DNA of 64,000 bases from Citrus sinensis. Taxonomy: Eukaryota; Streptophyta; Magnoliopsida; Sapindales; Rutaceae. This document shows, in pieces, positions 1-15,687 of this stretch. The notes beneath the pieces are model-generated. The model was not told where the DNA came from, searched no databases, and was given only the letters and a program-made list of their open reading frames with translations. The DNA is taken from contig NC_068563.1 in NCBI RefSeq assembly GCF_022201045.2, forward strand, positions 3,534,001 through 3,598,000, read 5' to 3'. Position numbers and translations under genes: made by a program. How positions within the stretch are numbered: the first letter of the stretch is position 1; every line of letters starts with the position of its first letter.

Positions 1-907
1 TCAAATTTAGAGGCGAATCCCACAACATTACATATATAAGAGTCATTATCTGATTAGGGTATGAGAACTTTATTGAAAATTTTATTTATATATAGTCGTT
101 ACTGCAAATTTTTTATATATATATAAATAAATTAGTACGCGCCTTATTCATCACATCCCTAAATTAATGGTTATAAACTTCTTCCTTCACTACAATAAAC
201 CAACTTTTTAAGAGCGATATTTAGAAATAACTTAACTCAATAGTAATATTTATGCATAACATATAAGGTGTGTTGTGTATATATTAATACACTCTTATCA
301 AACATTAAAAAAAAAAATTAAGAAAACTAATGATTTAATGAAGTAATTTCGAAGTTTACCATTTTTTAGGTAAAAGCTTATTATTATTAAATAATTTATG
401 AAGTATAGAAATTTTTTTAAAAAAAAGTCTCATTGTATGTATATATTATTATTGTGAATAAAAAAGGAATAATGATTTTTATAAACAACAAAATCAGAAA
501 TTTTAATAGATGAATTTTATAATTTATAAAATTAATATTATACCATCTAATAAATAATTTGAATCCTTAAAGTCTTTGCTTGAATAAACTCAAATCATTG
601 TGATCCATCACCTTTGGAACCTATATAAATGCATAACTTTCCTTAAATAAGTGCATAAATAGAATATCAAACTCGAACTCACAAACTTCTTAATTTAAAA
701 ACATTAATTAGTTAAAAAAAATACGTAGAAAACACTTGTGTTGATTTAAATAAGACACCGTCGGTTGCATCTGAGCCGTACACGTAAGCACCAAGAGTGG
801 AGCCCAAACGTCACGGACGACAGATGATCGTTGCAACCGAGGTCTTAAACCCCAACCCTCGTCTGATCAGATCCCACACACGCACACAACACAAAGCCGC
901 AGCCTCC

Positions 908-1100
908 CTATAAAACCTCAAGGCATGCGCTTTTGTCAACTCTCTTGAAATCTCTCTCTAGCCGAGCTCGCTCGCTCTTTACGCGTAGCAGAGTTTAAAA
1001 CTAAAATCTTTCACGAGAGAGAGAGAGAGAGTGAGTGAGTGAGTTGAAAAAAGAAAATTTTTTATTAGTTGATTTTAGTCCTCCAATCAGATCAGAGAGG
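908..1100 (+). promoter_or_regulatory. Core promoter and 5' leader of the RBP47-like gene
   Basis: A TATA-like CTATAAAAC lies at 908-916, about 190 bp before the ATG at 1101. The leader contains TCTCTCT tracts and a GA/GTGA simple repeat at about 1014-1044, both common in plant 5' UTRs. The open frame extends upstream of 1101 without an in-frame ATG, so 1101 is the first usable start. The transcription start site itself cannot be read from the sequence. Confidence 0.5.
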
Positions 1101-4100
1101 ATGCAGCAATCTAACGGCGGAGACGCGAACGCCGCGGCGGCGGTGTCCGGAGGAGCTGGAGGAGGATCTCAGCCGACGCCACAGCAGCCATACCACTGGG
1201 TCCCGCCGCACCAGCAGCAGTGGATGGCTATGATGCAGTATCCGGCGGCGGCGATGGCCATGATGCAACAGCAGCAGATGATGATGTATCCTCATCATTA
1301 TATGCCGTACGGCGGCGGCGGTCACCCGTATTATCAGAACGGCGGCGGCGTAAAGCAGCAGCAGCAGCAGCAACATGGATTGAGTAACGGAAAACAAAAC
1401 GGATCTAATAATAATTTTACTAATGACGAGACTAAGACTATATGGATTGGTGATTTGTTTCATTGGATGGACGAAACTTTTCTTCATAATTGTTTCTCAC
1501 ATACTGGTCAGGTCAGATTTATAGGTTTTTTTTTTATTATAAAAAATTATGTTTTAGAAGATTACAGAGGTTGAATCTAGGTGGATCTTTTGCTAAAATT
1601 ACAAGTTTCAATGCTAGTTGATTAATGTAGTGGGATCTTGTTTCTCAATGTTATGCTCACTGATGTTTTTGTGATAGTTGTCGTTGTTAAATTGCTGGAT
1701 AAAATGAAATGCATGCTAGCTTGAGCTAGGTCAACAATTGTATTTAACAGGTGAAATAGTGTGTTATTACGGGTATGTGGGTTGGATAGTTAATTGACAG
1801 CTGATTGTTGTAATCTCAATTATCAACAAAATAGGTTGATGATTATAATGCAGTCCGTTTATGGAATGCAAACTCCTTCTGGGGTCAAGGAAGTCTTTTT
1901 TTTTTTTTTTGGTTTTCTTATGAGGTGATCTTGAAATGGAAATGTATTGTTAATGTCTGCTCTCTTTGTTGATAAATTTCATTTGTCATTCAAGTCATGC
2001 AACTTAGGTTGGGTAAGGTTTGTTCATCCCTTTATGGGTGGGAGGGGTGATCTCCCATTTCCTACTTTAGTCTGAATGGAAAATGGATCACTGATCTACC
2101 TTAACATGACGATACCATTTCTGGTAAATATGGGGAAAACAATGGTTAGAGTAAACTTGACAATTGAATCATTTAAAAGTTGTTTATTTGATTTGGGCTC
2201 CCACAGATCAATGCAATCTTAAATTATAAGGTTAATGTAGAGACCTCAGTCCTAATGTATGCTGTGAACGCTGTTCTTTCCTGTCTAATCTATCATAAAT
2301 TGTGTGCTTATGACAAGTCAGCTTTTGACAGGTATTTAGTTTCATTCATCAGTTAGTCTAACATCAATCATGTTGCTAGCTTTGATGAATTTGATGCTTG
2401 CTGCCCTGTCTTGTTCAGATAGATGAACGATTGACCCTTGTGTTTAATCATTGCAGGTTGTAAATGTTAAAGTTATCCGCAATAAGCAAACTGGTCAGTC
2501 AGAAGGGTATGGATTTGTTGAGTTCTATTCACGTGCTGCAGCTGAGAAAGTTTTGCAGAGCTATAGTGGTTCTCTAATGCCAAATACTGACCAGCCTTTC
2601 CGACTTAATTGGGCGACCTTTAGTGGCAGTGATAGACGAACAGAAGCATGTTCTGATCTGTCTATATTTGTAGGAGATTTGGCTCCAGATGTAACTGATA
2701 GCATATTGCAGGAGACCTTTTCTAGCAAGTATCCATCTGTAAAAGGAGCCAAAGTTATCATCGACTCAAATACTGGCCGTACAAAAGGTTACGGTTTTGT
2801 TAGATTTGGTGATGAAAATGAGAGGTCAAGGGCCATGACCGAAATGAATGGTGTGTATTGTTCAAGTAGGCCGATGCGCATAGATGTTGCAACCCCCAAA
2901 AAGGCTTCTGGATATCAACAACAGTATTCTTCACAAGGTATGCTATAATGCTTTGGCATTGTTTATTCTTGTTGAAACTAGGAGATCTGAAGGTGCTAGC
3001 TTTGATTTCCTATTAGTTTATGCTCTGGAATTCATAAATTGTAGCTTTAGATTTGTTGATTAATGATCACAGTTTCAGTCTGGTTTCTTTTTCTTTCAAT
3101 ACTCCTGTATTTCTGTATTTGTCTAGGTATTTTTTATGAAAGTTAATCAATCTTTGGTTTCTTTTTCTTTGGCAACATATACACTTGCTGTGTTTATCCA
3201 ATTTAGCTCTTTGATAGACCTACTTTGTGCTCCTAGCCAGGATATGGATCTTTTATTTTATTTTATTTTTTCCTACCATCTTATTAATTCATTTTTTTTT
3301 TTTAATTTGAATTTGAATTTTTGCAGTCCAAATTTTAACTTTCATCTGAAACCCCTTCATTGGCCATTCTTGATTGTCCTTTGACCAAGCCTTTGAGTGA
3401 TTATCCTTGGGTCAACTTGAACTGAATGTATTGTTATTACGTCATTTTTGGATGGACATTTTCTCCAGGTCAGCTTAGGGCTTGGTTGTTTGCGTGCTCA
3501 TTTGCTTGTTCTTTCCACATTATTTTGCTTTTCCCATAGAGACTTTAATCTCAAGTTTGTTGTGTCCCATTGGATGATTTTGCAAATGATTGATGTTATT
3601 CTTCTTGTTTGTTCTTTTCATGTAGTCATGGATTTTATAATTTTAATTTTTTTCTTTGATTAGCTCTTGTATTGGCCGGTGGACCTGGGTCAAATGGTGC
3701 TAGGGTCCAAGGTTCTCAATCTGATGGCGAGTCCAATAATGCGACTGTGAGTCCATCTTTTCCCTGCTTTTGTAATCATTGCCAAGTCTCTGTATCTCAT
3801 TTACTCTAAACTCGTATTTTGTTGCAGATATTTGTTGGGGCACTTGATTCTGATGTCAGTGATGAGGATCTCAGAGAGCCTTTTTCTCAGTTTGGTGAGA
3901 TTCTTTCTGTTAAAATACCTGTTGGTAAAGGATGTGGATTTGTGCAATTTGCAAACAGGTTAGTTTCTTGATTCACCACATTTGAAGTTTTATCTTGTAG
4001 AGATGTAATTGTCATTATTATGAAATGTGTTCTCATTTCAGCTGGCCAATTACAATGCCTTCAATGGAAAACATTTACATGCAATGTGACCAAAGTCACA

Positions 4101-4812
4101 AGGATTGATATGGCTATACGTCTTTAGGTTAAAATATTTAATACTAATCTTTGTAGCCATTTGATGACTACACTGTGTTGTTTGTGTTAGCAGAAAGGAT
4201 GCTGAGGTTGCATTGCAGAAGTTACAAGGGACCGCTATAGGCAAGCAAACAGTCCGTCTTTCTTGGGGTCGCAATCCTGGGAACAAACAGGTAATTTTTT
4301 CAATTGCATGTTTACAATGAAGTTCTTGTATCTTTTTCGTTTGCTTGCGTCACTTTTCCTAGAAATATGTAATTTGCTTTTGTTTTCTGTGGTCTAGCAT
4401 CGACATATTTCAGCAGTGCATAAGTAATTATTTGTGTTGTTAAGGGAATGATAGCACTTGCACCTTTCCCACTTTCCTATAGTTGTTGCTCTTTCTTACT
4501 CAAAAAGTTTTGAGTTGTAGTCTACTTTTATGTAAATGACTAGTTACTGTACAAGAACAGCGATTAAAGCACCAACGGCTTGCCTTCTGCTCCCTTCTTC
4601 CCCATCATTATATGCACTTTTTGGTCTATTTGGTCATTTGATTCACTTTCTTCTTTGGAATATGTCGCTTTTGACAGTGGAGAGGAGATCACAGTAACCA
4701 CTGGAATGGGGCACACTATGGAGGTCAGGGCTATAGTGGCAATGGATATGCTTTTCCGCCAAATCAAGATCCAAACATGTATGCTGCAACAGCGGTTCCC
4801 GGTGCTTCTTAA
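1101..4812 (+). CDS. RBP47: RBP47/RBP45-type RNA-binding protein with three RRMs, 6 exons
   Basis: Exons read as 1101-1511, 2457-2937, 3664-3746, 3828-3958, 4194-4290 and 4678-4812. All are GT-AG and in phase, giving 445 aa. Residues 1-110 are low complexity, rich in Gln, Gly and Met. RRM1 starts near residue 113 (TIWIGDL; RNP1 GYGFVEF), RRM2 near 205 (LSIFVGDLAPDV; RNP1 GYGFVRF) and RRM3 near 326 (IFVGALD; RNP1 GCGFVQF). The tail contains SWGRNPGNKQ and a Gly/Tyr-rich end. Three RRMs behind a Gln-rich N-terminus, with this length, define the plant RBP45/RBP47 group: nuclear poly(A)+ RNA-binding proteins that prefer U-rich RNA and are used as stress-granule markers. That role is family knowledge, not visible here. 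RBP47 fits better than RBP45 by N-terminal composition, but the exact subgroup is uncertain. The acceptor of exon 5 could lie 3 nt upstream, adding one residue. Confidence 0.93.
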
Positions 4813-8217
<3,405 letters not shown>

Positions 8218-10076
8218 AGAATGGATAAGATTGAATCATTGCAATTAGTTTGAATCAAAACTATTAAACTTTTGTCCTAGTTCATTAGTCTACTCTAGAC
8301 ATTATCACCAAAAGCAGACAATGTTTAATAGCAAAAAGAAGTAAAAATGAGCAATAATATGAGAGTTCAAGTTTCATTCCCTTGTTATTTTGCAAATAAA
8401 TGAATGATTCACAAATTTAAAGGTAAAGGGCTTAATGTTGTCAATGCAATATTGGTGAGCTATTTTTAGATGAAAATTGAAGGGTTAGCTTGCAGCAGTA
8501 AACAATTGAAAGCGAATGAGTTGGCCTATAATATTCCATTGAAACCAGTTTTAGCTATCTTCCTTGTTTTCATATTTTTGACACTTAAAATAAGAGAACT
8601 TCAGAACTTTAATTAATTGTCCTATCTGTATCCATTCACTCAAAAGAGAAACCTTACATATACAACATCAAAGAATTATTGCCCAAGTACATCAACAAGC
8701 TAGTAATGTGTTGTGCTGAATTGTGTCTTCTGGTTTATGTTAAGCAATTGTTTGGTGGTTAAAACAATGTCTGCTTCATGAACTGTGTAGAAGCCAAAAA
8801 ATTTTATCAGATAATTGAAGATTGTTATCTGAAATTTATTGGAAGGATTTGGTTGAAATCGAAAACAATTTTTAGGTTTGTGGAGTCTTCAAGTGCCCTT
8901 TCCAAGAGAAACACAAAGCGTACATTATCTAAACTAGTTGCTTACAACATCTAAATCAACAAATCCTAGATATTAAGAATTGATTAAACAAATCAACTTT
9001 ATTGTTTTACAGCAACGGAATCAGTTTATTCCTGCCATAATGTTTTGAATCAATGCTAGGTATTGGGGAACAACTTAGGATCTTCTAGTAATGCCTGTTT
9101 GAACATTAATTTATCTCAGACAGTGCCTCAAAAGATTTTCTACATATGGAACTCCTTGAGCCTCAACTTTTGATGTCTGTGAATCAGTCAATGCAATTCA
9201 GGCACAGCCATAATGATTTCATTTTGTTGGAGTCTGCTTGGTATTGTTTCCATTTGCACATTTTTAGGGCCATAACTCGAGCTACATGAGTAAATTTTGG
9301 ACTTATAATATACAGTTCGGAAGCTCTCAAAAAGAGGAATATAGATCATTACTAGTTCTCCATAATAGGTCAGAAGACTGTCCCCAAATTCCTTCGTCTT
9401 GGGCCTCAACTCGCATTCAGACACTTTTTTGTTCTTTCATAATTTTTTTTAGAAATCGGGATTCAAGTGTGGTATTTCTTGTTTTCTTTATTTAGGATAT
9501 TGTAATTATATTATGTTAAAATAATTCGTATTTTTCTTTTTGGTACATTTGGTTATTAGGGTTTTAGCACAAACAGGGGGGAAGTAAAGTGTAGTTGTGA
9601 AACTCCATATTATTATAAAACTTCTTAGACGAGGTACATTTGTCAATAACTATTGTAAAATTTTATTTTAAACATAAAAAGTTGTCTATTTTTCAATGTC
9701 ATTAGATCCAGTATTTTAAATTTTAATTGGCAAGAAGGGACTAGATGACAAGTTACTTGTCATGTAATATATAAACGACAAATCATTCATATCAAAAAAA
9801 TAATCAACATATCATCCTTAGTATTTAGATAAATGACAAACGTAAATAATATGCGAAAGTCATAGTATGGATGACGGTCGCTTGAAATTTGACTATTAGC
9901 AACATGTCATTTTATAGATTGACCTGTAGACATTTCATCGTCCTCTCTTTTACTAGGCCAACGATACGTCATTTATTATGTTTGAATTCTATGTGAATGT
10001 AATAAAGTAAGAGACCGTTTATTTTTTTTAATAATTAAATAGAATAATATTCAATTATTCATACATTTTTACTAAC
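8218..10076. other. Intergenic; contains duplicated flank of the carboxypeptidase gene
   Basis: No gene is supported. From 9000 to about 9270 the sequence is a diverged copy of 5210-5470, including shared stretches such as TTCATTT and TTTCTGCCATAA-like blocks in the same order. It is read as the left edge of the duplicated segment whose gene is now the pseudogene near 11.7 kb. The 8218-8300 stretch is the 3' flank of the intact gene and resembles 13232-13310 downstream of the pseudogene. Confidence 0.5.
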
Positions 10077-10253
10077 CTGTTTGGGAGTGTGGTGAGGTAG
10101 TTGCCAAAACCCAACTATTAAGGTATTTGGTAACACTTGTAGTTGAGCTTTAGGAGTTTAGTAAATTTTTTTTCCCAACTTTTATTCCACAGTTGTAGCT
10201 TTTACTCCACAGCAGCTGTAGTTTAAAATATATAGCACTTCACTCCCAAACAC
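10077..10253. mobile_element. MITE, GTTTGGGAGTG family, copy 1
   Basis: A short element of about 177 bp. The left end reads TGTTTGGGAGTGTGG and the right end CACTCCCAAACACACTC, which are inverted copies. A related copy in the opposite orientation lies at 25879-26060, sharing the terminal motif and internal stretches around CAACTACC and GCAGCTG. Superfamily is uncertain and the boundaries are good to a few bases. No target-site duplication was resolved. Confidence 0.6.
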
Positions 10254-10346
10254 ACTCTACATGTTTGTTTTCTTCAGCATTAGAATTTGGAAATAAGTGA
10301 TTCTATATTTTGGTAAAATTAAAGAAAAACACTTCAACCTAAGTAT

Positions 10347-10733
10347 TATAGATGGCCAATGAGTTAGCCCGGCACTAAAACAAGGCTCATGCGTGCTTGT
10401 GCCCGTGCCGTGCTGTGCCTAAATTTTTTTACTTAGGTCCAGCCCGACACACATGCCGTGCCCATTCATGATATGTCCACACTTGTTGTGCCTAAGAAAA
10501 AAAATCAACTAAGCTTTTTTCTTCTTTTTTAATTTTTTAAGAACGCATACTAAGCTATTAACGTACTTTTTTCAAGTTTATGTATTTTTCTTAGGTCTAT
10601 ACCTCTATTCAAATTTAATAAAATCAAAAATTCAAAACTCAAGTCTATATTCAATAATAATAAACTAATAATAGTGAGAAAATATAATATTAATTACTAG
10701 GTTTGACTTTATAGTATTAAAATTTTTTAATAC

Positions 10734-10768
<35 letters not shown>

Positions 10769-11232
10769 TTTTCTTAAGGGTTAACTTAATTGTTAACTTG
10801 GAGTTATATAGAGTCATAGATCATAGTTCATAACAATGTTAATGCATATTTATAAAATCATGATATTTATAATTTTATTCATTAAAATCATGATACCAAT
10901 TATTTATTTAATAAATTATAAATATAAAACAATTATAGTATTTTTTTTAAAACTAAGAATTAAATGAATTTAAAAAATTCAACTTCAAGTTATTTGTAAA
11001 ATTATAAAACTTTAAGTTTATTTTCATTAAAAAATAAAATGTGCTTATTGCGGGCTTTTTCATCGTGTCGTGCTTAACTCATCTCTAATCGTGCCGTACT
11101 GTTAAGACTCTCGTGCCTAAATTTGTAAGCCTGGCATGACAGTGCCCCATCGAAATGTGCTTGTGTCGTGTCGTGCTGTGCTGTATAAACACGTGTCGTG
11201 CCTCGTGCCGTCTAGCTCATTGGCCATCTCTA
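10347..11232. mobile_element. Non-autonomous hAT element, 886 bp
   Basis: The left end is TATAGATGGCCAATGAG at 10347; the right end is CTCATTGGCCATCTCTA ending at 11232. The two inverted repeats match at 15 of 17 positions. They are flanked by near-identical 8-bp duplications, CTAAGTAT at 10339-10346 and TTAAGTAT at 11233-11240, differing at one base. Subterminal clusters of GTGCCGTGC and CGTGTCGTGC fit hAT transposase-binding repeats. No transposase is encoded. The AT-rich interior includes a (TAA)n microsatellite at about 10735-10768. It sits upstream of the decayed carboxypeptidase copy. Confidence 0.85.
10735..10768. repeat. (TAA)n microsatellite
   Basis: About eleven uninterrupted AAT/TAA units inside the hAT element. 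Confidence 0.9.
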
Positions 11233-11328
11233 TTAAGTATGAGTATATATACTTTGGGCTTTATATAAAAAAATGATATGTTAGCCTCTCATTAAGCTTA
11301 TTCTAAATTTGCTTTAATATGTAAATAA

Positions 11329-11331
<3 letters not shown>

Positions 11332-11412
<81 letters not shown>
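11332..11412. repeat. (AT)n microsatellite, about 40 units
   Basis: An essentially perfect AT dinucleotide run of about 80 bp lies between the hAT element and the carboxypeptidase pseudogene. It is likely to be length-polymorphic and prone to assembly error. Confidence 0.97.
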
Positions 11413-11415
<3 letters not shown>

Positions 11416-11680
11416 ATATGTAATACATTTTACTTGAAATATTTATTTTTAATAATATTAATTTATATGAATAGTGAGGCTATTTATAAAATTAAAATTA
11501 AAAAATTGAAAGAGCATTGGCTAAATTAAAAGAAAGTTAAAAGGTGGTTCAGTTGGCCCGAAATGCCTTTTTTCATTTTCTTTTAAGGAAAAAAAATTGC
11601 ACTTTGCAAAGTTTTTTTTTTTTTCCTAAGAAAACACCAGCAAGCAAGTCCTAGATGATTGTGGTCATTTAACTTCAGCA

Positions 11681-13235
11681 TGAGGTTGAAGTATGATCTG
11701 CTTCGAGAATTTATAAAGGCTCAACGAAAGGGGGGCATGTAGAGTATTGTGGTGCACCAACGGAAGCTGCAGAAGATTCAACAGTTTATATTGGACCTGA
11801 AGATGGTTTGAATGGAGCTGATAAAATTGAAAGGCTTCTATCTAGGACAACCTAATGGAGGTGAAATTGATCAGCACTCAGGCTATGTGACTGTTGATGC
11901 AAAGGCCGGCAGGGCACTGTTTTACTATTTTGTTGAGTCCGCGAATTCTTCTACAGAGCCACTTGTTTTGTGGCTTAATGGAGGTAGCTTAATTTTTATC
12001 ATCTTATATACGAAGTGAATATTTGTAGTGTAATCAATAATCTTCATTCAAAAATCACCGAAAATGCAGTCACAAACATCATGAATTTTTGCTGAGTCTT
12101 GCATTATTATACAATTGCGTCATTTCAATGGGCAGAGCCTGGCGGAGCTGGGACCATATCCAGTCAATACCGATGGAAAATGTTTATCCCATAGCAAGTA
12201 TGCCCGGAATAGCGTCAAGTATTTCATAATGTGCTCTTCTTGGAGTCTCCAGCAGGAGTTGGATTTTCCTACTCGAATACATCATCTGACTATGACGCGA
12301 ACAGCAGAGGATTCATATACCCTTCTTGTAAATTGGTTTGAAAGGTTACCTGAGTACAGAGCTAGAGAATTCTTCTTAGCAGGAGAAAGCTATGCTGGTC
12401 ATTTTGTCCCTCAAGCTTGCTCTATAGATCCTTCAATACAACAAGATTTCCAATCAAACTTTCATCAATTTAAAAGGCCTTCCTGTGAGTATACGGCTCG
12501 AATATATACATCCGTTCTTACTTGAATACTCCTCAAGTGCAGAAATCACTTTATGCAAAATGTTACGGGCATTCCATGGCAGGTACTAAATCATACTTCC
12601 TCTGCTACTTGATCATTTCGAGCTTGATTGAAGAAAAATTTATAAATATTTCATATTTTTGTTTACATTCTGTCTATTTTATTTCTTCATCTCAGCATTT
12701 CTGTGAGTGATACGTTGAAAGACAGTCCATTGACAGTCTTGCCGATTATTCAAGAGCTGATGAGATGCGGGATAAGAGTTTACATCTGCAGGTACGTGCC
12801 ATCGTTCGTGCTACATGCTGTCCTAAGTTGATGTTACAGGATCAAGCTACCCATTCAATTGAAAATCTTGTCACCATTTGCTGAACTACAAATAACATTT
12901 TTCATGTAATAAGACCTGTTGCTTTGAATATTGAATTTCCTTTCTTGTATACATATGCAGTGGAGATTCAGATGGCAGAGTGCCAACAACATCAAAAAGG
13001 CACTCCATAAACAAGCTTGGAGCACTAGTGAATACAACTTGGTATCCTTGGCACAGTCAAGGAGAGGTAGAATTCTGAAAATTGTCATCGATCCATTATT
13101 GCCTTCGCCGCTACTTAGTTTCTGATGGTATTTGATTAAATTTAGTGACACTAGACATTCATTTTTGCTGTATTAAGCACTCGCTTTCTTCATTATTCTT
13201 AGATGGAAAGCTTCCATCTCAAACAAGAAGCTAGA
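11681..13235 (+). pseudogene. Decayed tandem copy of the serine carboxypeptidase-like gene
   Basis: Same order of coding blocks as the gene at 6076-8217, but broken in several ways. The signal-peptide part of exon 1 is missing. The ATG at 11681 is followed within 25 codons by a TAG in the stretch matching the intact gene's YVDYSG. A frame change lies at about 11837-11845. The GGPGCSS oxyanion block of exon 2 is deleted, and the exon 2/3 intron has collapsed. GESYAGHF is kept near 12380. Exon 4 (which has MGNAWID in the intact gene) is gone, as the sequence jumps from the exon 3 end to a fragment of exon 5 near 12505. GDSDGRVP is kept near 12963. The last exon keeps only LDGKLP (13200-13220); the segment with the catalytic His is deleted. 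It cannot encode an active enzyme. Its flanks also match those of the intact gene, so a segmental tandem duplication is inferred. Confidence 0.93.
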
Positions 13236-13439
13236 GAATCCATTAAGGACGAATAATTGTAATTAATTTGAATCAGAACCAGCTTCCTAACTTTCTAGTC
13301 TAGTGAAGCTGCATGACCAAGTTTCAGAAGATGTTATTCGCAGATGAATGATTGATTCATACATTGATAACGTGCTTAAAGTTAATCGTCAATGCAACGC
13401 AAGGCAAACGAGCTTTAGTGTATAGCTTGTAGTGGTAAC

Positions 13440-14995
13440 ATAGTGGTTAATCCGAATCAAACCGTACCCAAAATTTATTTCGGATTCGGTTTGGTTTGAA
13501 TTGAAAATTTGAATCCAATCGGGTTTTAATCTTCTGAACGGATTGGATTGTATTTGGGTTCGTGTTCAGAATAATCTTTTCTTTTGTTTTAATCTTGAAA
13601 TGTCCTCAAACCGAATTCAGTTTTCATTTTCTTTATAAAAATGCTATTTAACCCAGCTCGCTGGCCGCCGCACGGAAGCAAGGCTGTAGCCTGTTGCATG
13701 CTGCTGCCTCGCACCATTGTCGTCCACCATCCCTGGCTCGCCGCTGCAACGATCGCCACTACCTCCTCGTTTGCAATTCTGTCGCGCGCGAAGGTCAGCT
13801 TCTAGTTCTAGTTCAAGGCATCAGCCAAGCTTCCATTTTGATAAATATGTGTATTTGAAACCTTTACACTTTCGTTTTCTTGTTTTGTTGTGTTGCTATC
13901 TCAATTTTTGCAGTTTGCGTTTTGTGGTTATTTTGGATTCCTTTCATGTTTGGTTGATGGGAAAATAGAGGGAAACAAATAAACAAAGAGCGCTGCTATT
14001 TACCCCGAGTCAAACCCCGAGTCAAATCCCGAAAATCTCCAAAACGACGCCGATTCGCTGTAATCTGTTTCCTTTTAATTTCCAAACGAATCGTTTTGAT
14101 TCAGCCGCGAGCCTCCAGCCACAATTGCCATCACGCTAGCCATCACCCGGCCACAAAGCTAACGTGAAAACGGTTGTGCACCATTACGTGCTTGCGCACT
14201 CCTGCTTATATTCCTCATCCTAAAATTTTATTTGCACGCAATTATGAATTGATTTGCGTCTGGGATCTGTTTTCTGAATGATATTTTGTTACAAACGTAG
14301 ATGGCTTTGTTCCTATATGATAGTAATTTTTGTTGAAGGGTTTGTATGATGCAAACTGGTTGTAGAAGAATTTAGTCACGAATCTTGATCATTTACACCT
14401 CGTTTCCCGCATCTGTAAATCTTGTTCTATAACCTTTTGATTCTAATAATATTGTATGATCTGTGGCTGGAGAACTCGAAGATGCTAACATTTGTTGAAG
14501 AAGAAAGAAGAATTCGACAGTAGTAATTTTGGAATGAAGAAAAAGGAAGAAAGAAGAATGAAGAAGATGCTGCAGAAGTTGATCTTGACAATGGTGGTTG
14601 GCACGCTGCAACATCCATTTTTGACAGAGGAATGCTTCATGAAAACGGTTCGTTTTGGAGCTTCATTCGGGGTGTTTTCAATTTAGCTAAGTCTTTCCAA
14701 ACGAAAGGAAAAAAAGTTTCCAAACGGTGCGTTTTCAATTTTAGTAAAACGGTGAGTTTCATTGGGGCGCAAGTCGGGGCGCATTTCGGGGTAAATAGCT
14801 TTTTCCATAAACAAAAGTATAAGTTCCTATTTGTTGTCATTAACTCAAAGTTGTGACCCGAACCTGAATTAACCGGCTCGGTTCTATTTCTACTTTCTCA
14901 CCCGATTAGTTCGGTTCTAATTCTCCAAACTGAACTGATTGTAACTCGAACAAAACTTGAAAGACTCGAATTGAAATCCGATTTACCACTCCTAT
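13440..14995. mobile_element. Nested non-autonomous repeats, boundaries approximate
   Basis: The outer ends are AGTGGTTAATCCGA near 13450 and, inverted, TCCGATTTACCACTCC near 14980, both surrounded by GGTTCGGTTT-like blocks. Inside is a second pair, GCTATTTACCCCGA at about 13993 and TCGGGGTAAATAGC at about 14796-14809, with another similar left end (GCTATTTAACCC) near 13648. The interior is less AT-rich than its surroundings and contains several AAACG-G-CGTTTT repeats. At least two nested elements are inferred. No target-site duplication was resolved, so the superfamily is left open. The short open frames inside match no family I recognise. Confidence 0.5.
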
Positions 14996-15221
14996 GATAA
15001 ACAGGACAACTGGTCAAGACAAATTAATGAGTTAGTCTAGATGATTATATTCACTATATTTCTGGACAATATTTCATTGAAATCATTTTAAACATTTGTT
15101 AATAAGATAAGAAATTTATACATTCATTGAATCTATTTGCTAGCTAGCATTGGCCATCGCAATACGATCCTATAACTTTGGTACTTACAATTACAAAATG
15201 TTATAGCTATTAGGTTGTGAA

Positions 15222-15428
15222 TAATATTGACTAGTCAAAAAGAAAAATTATAATAGCTGTAAGAATGATGTGTCAACTTATTTAATAATGTAAGTCTTTT
15301 ATGTTGAATAAGTCAAATATGTCCGCGTTCGTCTCCCCACAATAACCAAGTATATATTGTTTAATTTAGACACAATATCTGTTAAGCTTTTGTTCTTGCA
15401 TATTACAACTTAAAACTTGTCTACATGT
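15222..15428 (+). repeat. Direct repeat, left copy
   Basis: About 200 bp beginning near TTGACTAGTCAAAA and ending near TACAACTTAAAA. It is repeated in the same orientation at 16771-16945. The two copies share ATGATGTGTCA, AAGTCTTTTATGTT, ATATTGTTTAATTT and CTTTTGTTCTT in the same order. The elements at 15463-16700 lie between them. Confidence 0.8.
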
Positions 15429-15687
15429 ATTTTACTCGTTATTTATTCGTAGGGGAGGGCATTAATAAGTTCAGTTTGGTTATGCTTTTGAACCAAATTT
15501 GCAAACCAAAATTGAATTGAATTAAAGAATCGAACCAAACCAAACCGAATTATTTTGGTTTGGTTCGGTTTAAAAATTTTAATAATTTTTCTTTTGTATT
15601 AGCTAAAATTTTGAAATTTTCATCTAAATTTGAATTTTTTTTTCTTAATTCAATTCAATTATAATCACTACAATTTATGATTTATAC

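Noticed and set aside
1035..1100. N-terminal extension of the RBP47-like frame
   Set aside because: The frame is open but begins at a GTG inside a GA/GTGA repeat and has no ATG before 1101.
1092..1487. Antisense frame opposite exon 1 of the RBP47-like gene
   Set aside because: It is a shadow of the low-complexity Gln/Gly coding sequence, with Leu/Arg runs and no domain.
12115..12525. Carboxypeptidase fragment as a functional small gene
   Set aside because: It retains GESYAGH but is one block of a pseudogene with lost exons and no catalytic His.
13717..13968. Open frame of 83 codons in the nested repeat
   Set aside because: It has no recognisable domain and lies inside transposon-like sequence.
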